Assembly: GCA_950097015.1 (NCBI GenBank)
Contig: CATNEN010000041.1
Location: 2,335,501 to 2,399,500, forward strand
Direction of reading: 5' to 3'
DNA: 64,000 bases
DNA from: Macrostomum hystrix
Taxonomy: Eukaryota; Platyhelminthes; Macrostomidae
The notes beneath the pieces are model-generated. The model saw nothing but the letters and a program-made list of their open reading frames with translations, made no database searches and was not told the origin of the DNA. The position numbers and the translations under genes were made by a program. Below, in pieces: positions 23,245 to 34,860 of this stretch; positions within the stretch are counted from its first letter, which is position 1, and every line of letters starts with the position of its first letter.

Positions 23245-23768
23245 GTTTCCCTTTTTTAATTTTTTTGATCATTTTGAAACGCACTCGTACTAAGAAAAAA
23301 AATATAGAAGCAGCTCAATTATCGCTTCACATGTGATCAAAAGCTTTGTTTGTGTGCACAATGAATCATGGAAGCACTTTGTGAGACTGAAGATATTCAA
23401 CAGTTACTGTCTTGCGTACACACTCGAGTTTTCCTTGCTATTTTTGGGCTAGTTGACAAACGTGCGGGGATGACCTATGTTCACTGTACATTTAGTTCCT
23501 TGTGGCAATGCCACGGAATGCCCATGGCTAGTTTTAAGGCTTGTACACTGCCAATGAGGTCAGAGCACAGGATTGTACGTGTTTAATTTGACACCTAAAT
23601 TCAAACGATGTGAAGGATTTGAACGCACCTGTTTTCTGTCCAATGGCACATGGTCGAACCAGTTTTAAAATACTCAAAATGCTTTCGCGCAAGTAAAAAC
23701 TTGTGAATCTGTTTCAGAGGCTCGTCCAGACGGCTTTTTCTCAACTGTCCGACCCAGTGCAGCTGAGC
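23245..23768 (+). repeat. upstream part of an inverted duplication (partner near 48929-49455)
   Basis: This stretch, from the run of T/A near 23250 through CACCTGTTTTCTGTCCAATG to the acceptor GAATCTGTTTCAG, recurs in inverted orientation at about 49455-48929 with scattered differences. The upstream region of TRAF-like copy A was therefore duplicated with its gene. Confidence 0.85.
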
Positions 23769-25003
23769 ATGTCTTTAGAGCTGTCCCAGCGTGTGTCTGC
23801 TGCGCGGCCCCCTCAAGGCGCGACTGCCGACCCACCTGCAGTGCAGCAGCTGCTCCCAGCCCCTGTTCAACGGCTTCCAGACTCCGCACGGATGTCGCCT
23901 GTGCCAGCCCTGCGTCACCGGCCTGCTGTCACCGGTGGAGAAGCGGCGATGTCCCGGAAACACGGAGGCCTGCAGAGACACCACGGAGGAGATCGAGGTG
24001 AGCCAGGCCTCCTGTCTTCCCGACATTGCGACGAGACGTGAGGTCGGCCGACTGAAGGTCCTGTGTCCGAACCTGCGTGCCGGCTGCTCTGCTGCACTCA
24101 GCTGGTCTGTCATGGACCAGCATCTGGACAGCTGCGACTTCCAGGCTTTGCCGTGCGAGCTCTGCGGCCAGCAGGTGACGAGGAGGGACATGCAGCGTCA
24201 CTCAACCAGAGAGTGCCTGCAGAGGAAAGTGAGCTGTGAGCTGTGCTCTCAGCAGGTGCCCTTTGGTGAGATGGAGAGCAGGCACAGGAATCTGGAGTCC
24301 GATGTGTGCTGTCCGATGTTCTCAGCTGCCTGCCCTCACTGCGGTGACCGGAGCACTCCGATGAGCAGGACAGCATACCAGGCTCACCTGTCTGACTGTC
24401 CGGAGAAACCAGTCGAGTGCAAGTACTCTCACCTGGGCTGCCAGACAAGAGCCCGAAGGTCCGAGATGGATAAGCACTACACGGAGTGCATGGACTCTCA
24501 CCTGGAGCTCGTGGACTCAAGGCTCCGACAGGCCGCGGAGCTGCCTCAGACAGCAGGTGAGCGGCACTTTATGCCTATTGATTTTTAACAGTTATTGCTT
24601 ATTTTTATTGCCCGTAATTACATAATGACATTGCACAACGGCTATCTAATTCTGGCTGTCCTGACGCGCCCGCATCGCTCCTTCATTTCCAGCAGTCGCA
24701 ATGCCGCAGTTTTCCACCAGTTCGGCGACTTCTGTCGAAAGCGGCGAGGTGGCCGACGTGAAGCGGCGAGTCGGCAGCGTGTACGACCAGGTCAAGAGGC
24801 TGCAGGTGAACGTGGCCAACTGGGCGCACAGCACAATGGAGCTCGAGCAGATGGCAGACCGGTTCGGCGGCGTGTCGCAGCTCCGGACTCTGCTGGCTCA
24901 GCTGGATGAGCGCACGAGAAATATTGAACAGCTGCAGCAGCAGCTGCAGCAACAGGTGCAGCAGCTGCAGCAGGATAGGACGCTTCCTAATTTGGAGGAT
25001 TAA
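23769..25003 (+). pseudogene. TRAF-like RING/zinc-finger/coiled-coil gene, copy A (frameshifted)
   Basis: First of six related copies and the only one on the plus strand. The likely start is ATG 23769 (MSLELSQRVSAARPPQG). Near 23824 it lacks two bases (GT) that copies B-E have before the CCGACCCACCTG stretch, so the ATG frame is lost before the RING. The rest of exon 1, to donor 24557, is open and intact: RING (CSSC...TPHGCRLCQPC), then TRAF-type fingers CELCGQQVTRRDMQRH, CELCSQQVPFGEMESRH and the zf4 module CPHCGDRSTPMSRTAYQAHL. Exon 2 (24693 or 24696 to 25003; the acceptor is a tandem CAGCAG) encodes FKRLQ-type helix and Gln-rich coiled coil (here VKRLQVNVANWAHSTMELEQ). There is no MATH domain. 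TRAF-type proteins are cytoplasmic adaptors and possible ubiquitin ligases. It may be a young pseudogene, or may use another start. Confidence 0.8.
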
Positions 25004-25388
25004 TGTTAGATGATTGGATGATTGGACTGCCAAAGGTTTAACTTTCTGAAAGCTGGCTTAGCCATAGATATGTTGTACGGCTTTGCTCAGCACTTGTCTA
25101 TGTTTTATACAGATTAGCATCTTTCTGTTGCTCAACTTCCAAGCATTTCTGGCAAAATTTTTGTATCACTTGACTATTTGTGCTATTCAGTACTGCAAAT
25201 TGTAGGGTTGATTCTTACACTACCCACCATTCTATTATCCAATCTTGATTTCAGGCTTGAAGACCCCGCACCGCTGCATTTTCAAGGCCAAGTGGCTAGA
25301 TATTTGCAAAATTCAATATTTTTAACCAAATATTTTTTGCTACATATTTTTTGTTGTAAGTAGTTGACGTTTTCATCTCGTTGATTTC

Positions 25389-25394
25389 AATAAA
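25389..25394 (+). terminator. candidate polyadenylation signal after copy A
   Basis: AATAAA about 390 bases past the copy A stop codon, followed by a GT-rich stretch. Confidence 0.4.
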
Positions 25395-25789
25395 CATCTG
25401 CAGGCATTTTGGCACAGCAGTGTGCTCTGGTGTCTTTAGCTGGCCGATCGCAGAATATCGCAGAAATGCAACTGGAAGGTCTTAACAGCATTCTCTGTTT
25501 GGTTTCGTTGACTTGCGCAATGCAGTCTAAATTTAGACGGTCACTATTGTGAAACTGCTTCTGCACTGATTGCTAACTAGTGCTTGCCGCTGGTGCAATG
25601 CATTGTGTTTGGTATGTAAAAGTGTTTTTATTACTGTTAGCATCAGCAATATTACTGATGTTATTACAGTTCAAAGTACACTGTAGTCCATGCTTCATTG
25701 CTGTGATAGCAACCAGTGACAATATTTTCCCACTAGGGTTAGGATAGAATCTTGAGAGATCGCCGTGGACTGAGAGGCCGCCACACTCC
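25395..25789. other. intergenic, no gene seen
   Basis: No open frame or known repeat before the minisatellite block. Confidence 0.4.
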
Positions 25790-27293
25790 GAATTCTAGAC
25801 AACCTGCTGCTGACATCCATTTCACTGCTGCTCCAAATTCTAGACAACCTGCTGCTGACATCCATTTCACTGCTGCTCCAAATTCTAGACAACCTGCTGC
25901 TGACATCCATTTCACTGCTGCTCCAAATTCTATACAACCTGCTGCTGACATCCATTTCACTGCTGCTCCAAATTCTAGACAACCTGCTGCTGACATCCAT
26001 TTCCCTGCTGCTCCAAATTCTAAAGAACCTGCTGCTGACATCCATTTCACTGCTGCTCCAAATTCTAGACAACCTGCTGCTGACATCCATTTCACTGCTG
26101 CTCCAAATTCTAGACAACCTGCTGCTGACATCCATTTCACTGCTGCTCCAAATTCTAGACAACCTGCTGCTGACATCCATTTCACTGCTGCTCCAAATTC
26201 TAAAGAACCTGCTGCTGACATCCATTTCACTGCTGCTCCAAATTCTAAAGAACCTGCTGCTGACATCCATTTCACTGGTGCTCCAAATTCTAGACAACCT
26301 GCTGCTGACATCCATTTCACTGCTGCTCCAAATTCTAAGAACCTGCTGCTGACATCCATTTCACTGCTGCTCCAAATTCTAAAGAACCTGCTGCTGACAT
26401 CCATTTCACTGCTGCTCCAAATTCTAGACAACCTGCTGCTGACATCCATTTCACTGCTGCTCCAAATTCTAGACAACCTGCTGCTGACATCCATTTCACT
26501 GGTGCTCCAAATTCTAGACAACCTGCTGCTGACATCCATTTCACTGCTGCTCCAAATTCTAAAGAACCTGCTGCTGACATCCATTTCACTGCTGCTCCAA
26601 ATTCTAAAGAACCTGCTGCTGACATCCATTTCACTGCTGCTCCAAATTCTAAAGAACCTGCTGCTGACATCCATTTCCCTGCTGCTCCAAATTCTAAAGA
26701 ACCTGCTGCTGACATCCATTTCACTGCTGCTCCAAATTCTAAAGAACCTGCTGCTGACATCCATTTCACTGCTGCTCCAAATTCTAGACAACCTGCTGCT
26801 GACATCCATTTCACTGCTGCTCCAAATTCTAAAGAACCTGCTGCTGACATCCATTTCACTGCTGCTCCAAATTCTAGACAACCTGCTGCTGACATCCATT
26901 TCACTGCTGCTCCAAATTCTAAAGAACCTGCTGCTGACATCCATTTCACTGCTGCTCCAAATTCTAGACAACCTGCTGCTGACATCCATTTCACTGCTGC
27001 TCCAAATTCTAGACAACCTGCTGCTGACATCCATTTCACTGCTGCTCCAAATTCTAAAGAACCTGCTGCTGACATCCATTTCACTGCTGCTCCAAATTCT
27101 AGACAACCTGCTGCTGACATCCATTTCACTGCTGCTCCAAATTCTAGACAACCTGCTGCTGACATCCATTTCACTGCTGCTCCAAATTCTAGACAACCTG
27201 CTGCTGACATCCATTTCACTGCTGCTCCAAATTCTAGACAACCTGCTGCTGACATCCATTTCACTGCTGCTCCAAATTCTAAACAACCTGTCC
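25790..27293. repeat. 45-bp minisatellite, about 33 units
   Basis: Core CTGCTGCTGACATCCATTTC and GCTCCAAATTCTAGACAACC with a TAAAGAACC variant. Period 45 gives false open frames of several hundred residues on both strands. One unit at 26335 has lost an A (TCTAAGAACC), which shifts the frame of everything after it. No start context, splice signal or known domain supports a gene. Confidence 0.95.
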
Positions 27294-28985
27294 AAGTGTG
27301 TGTCCACAGCTGATCCTGCAGTGTGTCCACAGCTGATCCAGTGTGTGTCCACAGCTGATCCAGTGTGTGTCCACAGCTGATCCAGTGTGTGTCCACAGCT
27401 GATCCAGTGTGTGTCCACAGCTGATCTAGTGTGTGTCCACAGCTGATCCAGTGTGTGTCCACAGCTGATCCAGTGTGTGTCCACAGCTGATCCAGTGTGT
27501 GTCCACAGCTGATCTAGTGTGTGTCCACAGCTGATCCAGTGTGTGTCCACAGCTGATCTAGTGTGTGTCCACAGCTGATCCAGTGTGTGTCCACAGCTGA
27601 TCCAGTGTGTGTCCACAGCTGATCCAGTGTGTGTCCACAGCTGATCCAGTGTGTGTCCACAGCTGATCCAGTGTGTGTCCACAGCTGATCCAGTGTGTGT
27701 CCACAGCTGATCCAGTGTGTGTCCACAGCTGATCTAGTGTGTGTCCACAGCTGATCCAGTGTGTGTCCACAGCTGATCCAGTGTGTGTCCACAGCTGATC
27801 CAGTGTGTGTCCACAGCTGATCCAGTGTGTGTCCACAGCTGATCCAGTGTGTGTCCACAGCTGATCCAGTGTGTGTCCACAGCTGATCCAGTGTGTGTCC
27901 ACAGCTGATCCAGTGTGTGTCCACAGCTGATCTAGTGTGTGTCCACAGCTGATCCAGTGTGTGTCCACAGCTGATCTAGTGTGTGTCCACAGCTGATCCA
28001 GTGTGTGTCCACAGCTGATCCAGTGTGTGTCCACAGCTGATCCAGTGTGTGTCCACAGCTGATCCAGTGTGTGTCCACAGCTGATCTAGTGTGTGTCCAC
28101 AGCTGATCCAGTGTGTGTCCACAGCTGATCCAGTGTGTGTCCACAGCTGATCCAGTGTGTGTCCACAGCTGATCCAGTGTGTGTCCACAGCTGATCCAGT
28201 GTGTGTCCACAGCTGATCTAGTGTGTGTCCACAGCTGATCCAGTGTGTGTCCACAGCTGGTCTAGTGTGTGTCCACAGCTGATCCAGTGTGTGTCCACAG
28301 CTGATCCAGTGTGTGTCCACAGCTGATCCAGTGTGTGTCCACAGCTGATCCAGTGTGTGTCCACAGCTGATCCAGTGTGTGTCCACAGCTGATCTAGTGT
28401 GTGTCCACAGCTGATCCAGTGTGTGTCCACAGCTGATCCAGTGTGTGTCCACAGCTGATCCAGTGTGTGTCCACAGCTGATCTAGTGTGTGTCCACAGCT
28501 GATCCAGTGTGTGTCCACAGCTGATCCAGTGTGTGTCCACAGCTGATCTAGTGTGTGTCCACAGCTGATCCAGTGTGTGTCCACAGCTGATCTAGTGTGT
28601 GTCCACAGCTGATCCAGTGTGTGTCCACAGCTGATCCAGTGTGTGTCCACAGCTGATCCAGTGTGTGTCCACAGCTGATCCAGTGTGTGTCCACAGCTGA
28701 TCCAGTGTGTGTCCACAGCTGATCCAGTGTGTGTCCACAGCTGATCCAGTGTGTGTCCACAGCTGATCCAGTGTGTGTCCACAGCTGATCCAGTGTGTGT
28801 CCACAGCTGATCCAGTGTGTGTCCACAGCTGATCCAGTGTGTGTCCACAGCTGATCCAGTGTGTGTCCACAGCTGATCCAGTGTGTGTCCACAGCTGATC
28901 CAGTGTGTGTCCACAGCTGATCCTGTGTGTGTCCACAGCTGATCCAGTGTGTGTCCACAGCTGATCCAGTTTGTGTCCACAGATT
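27293..28985. repeat. 22-bp minisatellite, about 77 units
   Basis: Unit GTGTGTCCACAGCTGATCCA plus GT, with a TCTAGT variant. It abuts the 45-bp array with no spacer. Each unit holds the E-box palindrome CAGCTG. Highly homogeneous. Confidence 0.95.
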
Positions 28986-28989
28986 CATT

Positions 28990-29635
28990 TAAGGATAAGA
29001 AGTACATGTGAGCAAGTTATTGTGTCGCTTATAACGAATAGGCAATTCGTTGCTCGCTGTTTGTGTTTATTTGTTGGCTGTTTGTGTTTATTTCTGCTTG
29101 GGACGAGTTAGACTAAGGCAGAGTCTAAAAAAGCAACAGTGTGAAAGAATGGCAGCAAAAATATTAGGCACGCTAAAAGCGCATGGGGAACCAGATACAT
29201 AAGTAAAATTTACGCCACTCTTTGCATAGTCAAACGTGTCTAGTAGGTGACAGTCGAATGACACAGGTGACACTCCTTTCCAACAGGTGACACTCGTCCA
29301 TCAAGTGGCACTAAACGAAGCGCGATTTGCGACTGGACCCAGTTAACAATAGTGCACCCGTTAGTTACACCGCATGCCTTATGGCAAGTTGTCACACGTA
29401 CAGCAGGATTTGCATGCAGAAACAATGATATTCTCCAGTCTCCAGTGTGACCAAACACAGCCTGCTCAATGACCAATAAATAAACGACTTTCACTTAAAG
29501 GTGCTGGTGGGGCCAAGTGGGTCGCACGCAGTCTGTGGCCCGTCGTCAGGACCTTGGCCGACCTCTGTACAATGAAAAAGCCATAGACAAGTTTCGTTTC
29601 TCGCACAATGAGCTGGTTCAGCAGCTTTTGTCCTT
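28990..29635. other. intergenic, no gene seen
   Basis: Includes several AGGTGACACTC-like short repeats near 29265-29300. No exon-like frame. Confidence 0.4.
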
Positions 29636-29865
29636 GTAACAAACAAAAAGTGGGGAACGAACCTCGCGCTGGCAGACCGAGACCGGTTTCTGGCTTGTTT
29701 GCCTTCGTCAGTCAGCCATAGCCACACGCCGTCCTCTCCCACCACTCTCAGTGTGCACAGAAGTCTCTTTTAAGCTTGCCATTTTATGGCGATATTTTTT
29801 AGTGTTATGTGAGAGTTTTGCAGCCAAGTCTTTGCTTTTCTACTGTTGTCAGTAGTCTGAATTGT
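29636..29865 (+). repeat. left arm of a ~225-bp inverted repeat pair
   Basis: Begins AAGTGGGGAACGAACCTCGC, contains CCGAGACCGGTTTCTGGC and ends near TGTCAGTAGTCTGAATTGTA. The inverted partner lies at 32395-32618. This arm has about 20 extra bases (near 29760-29780). Confidence 0.85.
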
Positions 29866-30398
29866 ATCTTTCACAGTCCTGATCAAAGTGGAGTTTAGCA
29901 AGGCGGACCAGGGAATGCGAGACAACTCAGAGCTGGCTACATAGAAGATTGCAGAAGAGACAGATAGGGGGAGAGAGGAACAGGTAGAGAAACTGCGCAG
30001 TCAAATTTGCATCAAAAAGCTCACTTGAGCCCGCCTCTGCGCAGCAGGCCATGCGCGGAGAACTCAACATGCGGCACCCAAGTCAGTTAAACAGGTGGGA
30101 GGAATGAGCTCACAATAAGTTCTTCTTAGTGACATAAATTAATGGTGATACAGGGACTCCATGCTGTTGGATGAGAGTGGGAAGGCGATTGTAGTTTCCA
30201 GGGTGATGATAATCCGTGACGCTGCTCAGGGTACAGATAGGTTTCCCTGAGTGGGCGGTAACAGCCATTGGCCAGGGCTTGTCGACCAGCGCGCATAAAA
30301 TTTGCAACCCAGAGAAGGCCCAGTCAGCCGCTTCTCCGCTGACAAGCACCGCAGTGCCCAACTCACTGAGTGAGTCTGAATCAGCTCCATCGCTGGCC
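29866..30398. other. upstream region of PAN/glycine-rich gene
   Basis: Presumed promoter and leader of the secreted protein gene starting at 30399. No obvious TATA box. Confidence 0.35.
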
Positions 30399-33300
30399 AT
30401 GACTCTACTGCCAGTTGTTGCTCTGCTGCTTGCTCGCACAGTCGGTGAGTGCCGCAGTTCTCAAGCTGTGCTCTATGGTCTAGCGCATTTCCATGAGAAC
30501 CTTCGCTTCTTGGAACCCGGGACCCTGTTGGGAAAGAAGTCCTTTTGGGAGTCCGAGCTTCACAAACTACAGCGCAATATTGAAAGTAATTCAGAGCACC
30601 GCAATGGAACCCGGCCACTCAGAAGTTAGATCTCGCAATATTCAAAAGAAAAGCAGTTCCGTTGTAAAAGGCACTCCATGAAAATTGTGCAGGCTCTATC
30701 ATCCCATTTGTGAATAATTCTAAAACAGGAAGCTTGCGCTTGAACGAAGCTTGTGAACCAGTGCTTAGAGCTTTGGGATTGAAGGGAGCTTGTGAACCAG
30801 TGCTTAGAGCTTTTGGATTGAAGGGAGCTTGTGAACCAGTGCTTAGAGCTTTGGGATTGAAGGGAGCTTGTGAACCAGTGCTTAGAGCTTTGGGATTGAA
30901 GGGAGCTTGTGAACCAGTGCTTAGAGCTTTGGGATTGAAGGGAGCTTGTGAACCAGTGCTTAGAGCTTTTGGATTGAAGGGAGCTTGTGAACCAGTGCTT
31001 AGAGCTTTGGGATTGAAGGGAGCTTGTGAACCAGTGCTTAGAGCTTTGGGATTGAAGGGAGCTTGTGAACCAGTGCTTAGAGCTTTGGGATTGAAGGGAG
31101 CTTGTGAACCAGTGCTTAGAGCTTTGGGATTGAAGGGAGCTTGTGAACCAGTGCTTAGAGCTTTTGGATTGAAGGGAGCTTGTGAACCAGTGCTTAGAGC
31201 TTTGGGATTGAAGGGAGCTTGTGAACCAGTGCTTAGAGCTTTGGGATTGCTCTGCCACTGCCAGTCACCCTCACAAGGTCAATATTTGATTTAGCTATGT
31301 TTTTAGCATCCAGAAAATTGTCTGAGCAACTCGCTCACTTCCACCTTTGCTCCGTCATGAATTACTTATTGAAAACTAAAGTCTCCATTTGGCATGCGCC
31401 TGGAATGAGAATGTCGCAGTAATAATCCTGAAAATGGAAATGTTCGAACTATACCTCAAAATCCGATTCAGTTCTCTCACTCACCGAAATCTGTTGTAGG
31501 AACGAACGCTTTGAGCAGCGGCTCAACCAGACGTTTCGAATTGGTGGTGAATGGCTCTGTGGGTTTTGACGCCTTCGTGAGCAGCAGCTTGTTCTTCGAG
31601 TCCAATGTCCAGCAAGACAGGCGGTGCCTGATGTCGTGCCACATGAGCGACTGCGCAGTCGCCGTTTTCAACAGGACCGACCGCGTCTGTCAGCTGGTCG
31701 TCATCAACTCTGTGGCGTGGGGCAGGCCCGGGCCGGAGGGCAGTCACGCAGCCAGGAACCTCACCGCGGCTGATGGAATGGCGATCTGGAAGTCAGACGA
31801 CTTCGAGCAGCAACTGCTGGCAAGGTCGCCCAGTCGATTTCTGGTCTTTTCGAGTGAGTTGAATATGATTTTGAAAGAATAGTCAAGCAGTGAACCTAAT
31901 CATTCTTGCAAGGTGACCGTGCGCACTGGAACATCATTTGGCGACAATCGATCCACAGCTTGCTCGAAGGTAATTCTGCTTATTGCACTGACCCAAGAGC
32001 ACATAGACTCTCACGCACACATGGATACGCATACCGGCACACTCTTGCACAGGTGACAGGTGTGACTCTTCATCGAGAAGCATTCAATCAACAAGAGTAC
32101 ACATCTTAGCCATGGGTGTTAGTCCTAATGTGTGTAATTTAGTTGTAAGTCTTGGTGCCCTGCCCTCACAAAGAGACCTAAATGACTGGGGACCTCGCTG
32201 CGGATTCGAGCTCAAGGACCTTGGTGCAAGAGTCGCACGCGCTCCGCCACTCACTCCGGATATCAAGTGATTGCAATTCAGAAAACATTCGAGTTCATGG
32301 ACAAAGAGTTCCAAGCCTCTGTGCTCTAAAGACGCGTTCAGACTGTCATCAATAGAGGCAAAAACCCACAATTAGACTTCCTTTTTAGGGCCATACATTT
32401 GAAAATTATGTGAGAGATACAATTGAGACTACTGACAACAGTAGAACAGCAAAGACTTGGCTGCAAAACTCTCACATAACACTAAAAAAGTATCGCCATA
32501 AAAATGCACACTGAGAGTGGTGGGAGAGGACTGCGTGTGGCTATGGCTGACTGATGAAGGCAAACAAGCCAGAAACCGGTCTCGGTCTGCCAGCGCGAGG
32601 TTCGTTCCCCACTTTTAAGTGTGTTACACATCACATAAATGTACACAAAGAACAAGTAATTTGACGGCTGTGTGTACGAACCTAATGCTAATTTGAAAGA
32701 AAAAAAATCTGTGTCTGAGACAAACGTACATTCGGTACATAGTTAGCGAATTTGATGGCTGAGCATCGAAATGCACTATGCCACTAAATGCATGCACAAT
32801 ATAACTACATGTATGTCAGTAAGTTTCCCTAATGCTACTGGTGTTAGCAAGTGCAGGCATTGATTAGGTGGGTTTGTTTGAGTATTTAGCTCGGCACTAG
32901 GTGGCACACTGCTGACTCTTTGGTGCCAGTACTTTGGCGCTTCCATTCCATTGTTAATGTAGCATTGCTTGGGCTTCTCGAATCAAGATTTCGATCCTGT
33001 GTGCCTTTGGAGAATAAATGTGCCCTGTTTCCCTCCCTTCAGGCAGCGGTTCGGGCAGGTTCGGAACTGTCCAGAACGTCACCATCAGCGTTCCCGGCTG
33101 CTACCGCATCGAGGCCTTCGGAGCTGCAGGCGGAAACACAAACAGCTTAATTGGCGGCAAGGGCGCTTCAGCTGCTGGCAGCTTCGAGCTCACCGCCGGC
33201 ACTCAACTCAGCATTGTTGTCGGCCAGGCGGGCGGAAGCCTGGGTTGCTACTACGGTGCTGGCGGTGGTGGCGGAAGCTTCGTGTACATCAGCAGCGTCA

Positions 33301-33995
33301 CTGGCGGTCCGCAGCTGCTGGTGGCAGCCGGAGGCGGAGGAGGCGCGGGGGCCTACTACAATGGTGAGCTTTTCTTCAACACAATCAGCGCATCACAGCA
33401 GAAAATCGATGCGCTCAAAACAGCTCACGAGTAGCTAAATTTTTCCAGATAAAAAACGATATCACATTGCTCTTTGTCCCTAGGCTTTCCTGGAGATGGC
33501 GGGACCAGCGGCACGAACTCGAATCCCAGTGGAAGTACGTACACCGGCAGTAGCGGGACCGGAGGACAGCCAGGACGCGTGCCAACAAGCCTGGCCTCTC
33601 TATCCGGGTATGTGTACGCCTGCGGTGGTCCCGGTGCTGGATGGAACGGCACGGGTGTTCAGTGCAATGCCTCGGTGTACGGCGGACCCGGACTGGGCCG
33701 CACCGGCAGCTGGCTCGGCGGAACTCACGTGCCTCCGTGCCCTACCGGCGATGGCGGTTTCGGTGGAGGCGGTTCTGGAGGCGGCGGAGGTGGCGGCTGC
33801 TGCGTTGGTGGTCAAATCGGACCGGGCGGTGGCGGTGGCGGCTACAGCGGCGGAGGCGCCGCCTCGGATGCCGGCCATGCAGGCGGCGGAGGCGGCTCGT
33901 TCTGCAGCGGCCTCGGCTGCGTCACAGCCAGCGGGGTCAACTTGGAGCAGCACGGCAGAGTGCGGCTTAACTGGACGGCAGCCGCGTGCGTGTGA
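30399..33995 (+). CDS. secreted PAN-like plus glycine-rich domain protein, five exons
   Basis: Exons 30399-30444, 31500-31853, 31913-31969, 33043-33363 and 33484-33995, all GT-AG and all phase 1, give 429 aa. Exon 1 encodes a signal peptide (MTLLPVVALLLARTVG). Exon 2 resembles a PAN/Apple module: CLMSCHMSDCAVAVFN then CQLVVINSVAWGR, with Cys spacing like C-x3-C-x4-C. Exons 4-5 form a glycine-rich domain of the kind seen in Gly_rich (PF12810) proteins and the ALK/LTK ectodomain: YRIEAFGAAGG, GSFELTAGTQLSIVVGQAGG, LLVAAGGGGGAGAYYNG, GGGGGGYSGGG and a closing GGGGGSFCSG...HGRVRL. No membrane anchor or kinase follows, so it is likely a secreted extracellular protein. Intron 1 carries a 39-bp minisatellite. 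The 57-base exon 3 is less certain. Confidence 0.8.
30740..31255. repeat. 39-bp minisatellite in intron 1 of PAN/Gly-rich gene
   Basis: About 13 units with core GGGAGCTTGTGAACCAGTGC and TTAGAGCTTTGGGATTGAA. Period 39 keeps frame, producing spurious frames on both strands. Confidence 0.93.
32143..32262 (-). mobile_element. SINE head fragment
   Basis: On the minus strand it reads CACCAAGGTCCTTGAGCTCG with a B-box-like GAGCTCGAATCC, like the head of SINE family 1. The body is absent or diverged. Confidence 0.55.
32395..32618 (-). repeat. right arm of a ~225-bp inverted repeat pair
   Basis: Inverted copy of 29636-29865. It ends CGCGAGGTTCGTTCCCCACT on the plus strand. The pair encloses exons 1-3 of the PAN/Gly-rich gene. 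Confidence 0.85.
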
Positions 33996-34004
33996 AGGAA
34001 TTTA

Positions 34005-34860
34005 GAATGCGAGATGAGTGGTGGGAGATGAGTGATGGGAGATGAGTGATGGGAGATGAGTGATTGGAGATGAGTGGTGGGAGATTATGATGGGAGATGA
34101 GTGGTGGGAGATAAGTGATGGGAGATGAGTGATGGGAGATGAGTGATAGGATTTGAGTGATGGGAGATAAGTGATGGGAGATGAGTGATGGGAGATAAGT
34201 GATGGGAGATGAGTGATGGGAGATAAGTGATGGGAGATGAGTGATGGGAGATAAGTGATGGGAGATGAGTGATGGGAGATGAGTGATTGGAGATGAGTGG
34301 TGGGAGATTATGATGGGAGATGAGTGGTGGGAGATTATGATGGGAGATGAGTGGTGGGCGATAAGTGATGGGAGATGAGTGGTGGGAGATTATGATGGGA
34401 GATGAGTGGTGGGAGATTATGATGGGAGATGAGTGGTGGGCGATAAGTGATGGGAGATGAGTGATGGGAGATGAGTGATAGGATTTGAGTGATGGGAGAT
34501 AAGTGATGGGAGATGAGTGATGGGAGATAAGTGATGGGAGATGAGTGATGGGAGATGAGTGATTGGAGATGAGTGGTGGGAGATTATGATGGGAGATGAG
34601 TGGTGGGAGATAAGTGATGGGAGATGAGTGGTGGAAGATGAGTGGTGGGAGATGAGTGATTGGAGATGAGTGGTAGGAGATTATGATGGGAGATGAGTGG
34701 TGGAAGATGAGTGGTGGGAGATGAGTGATGGGAGATGAGTTGTGGGAGATGAGTGGTGGGAGATGAGTGATGGGAGATGAGTTGTGGGAGATGAGTGGTG
34801 GGAGATGAGTGGTGGGAGATGAGTGATGGGAGATAAGTGATGGGAGATGAGTGGTGGCTA
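34005..34860. repeat. 14-bp minisatellite downstream of Gly-rich gene
   Basis: About 60 units of GATGGGAGATGAGT with GGTGGGAGAT, ATTATGATGG and GGCGATAAGT variants and some higher-order blocks. It begins about ten bases past the stop codon, so it may lie in the 3' UTR. Confidence 0.92.

Noticed and set aside
25739-27682. Long minus-strand frame of about 647 codons with WSSSEMDVSSRLSRI-type repeats
   Set aside because: It is a product of the 45-bp array, whose period is a multiple of three; several frames are open at once, it crosses into the 22-bp array and has no unique domain.
27976-29007. Minus-strand frame of WTHTGSAVDTHWISCGHTLD repeats
   Set aside because: Artefact of the 22-bp minisatellite without stops; all three minus frames give the same peptide.
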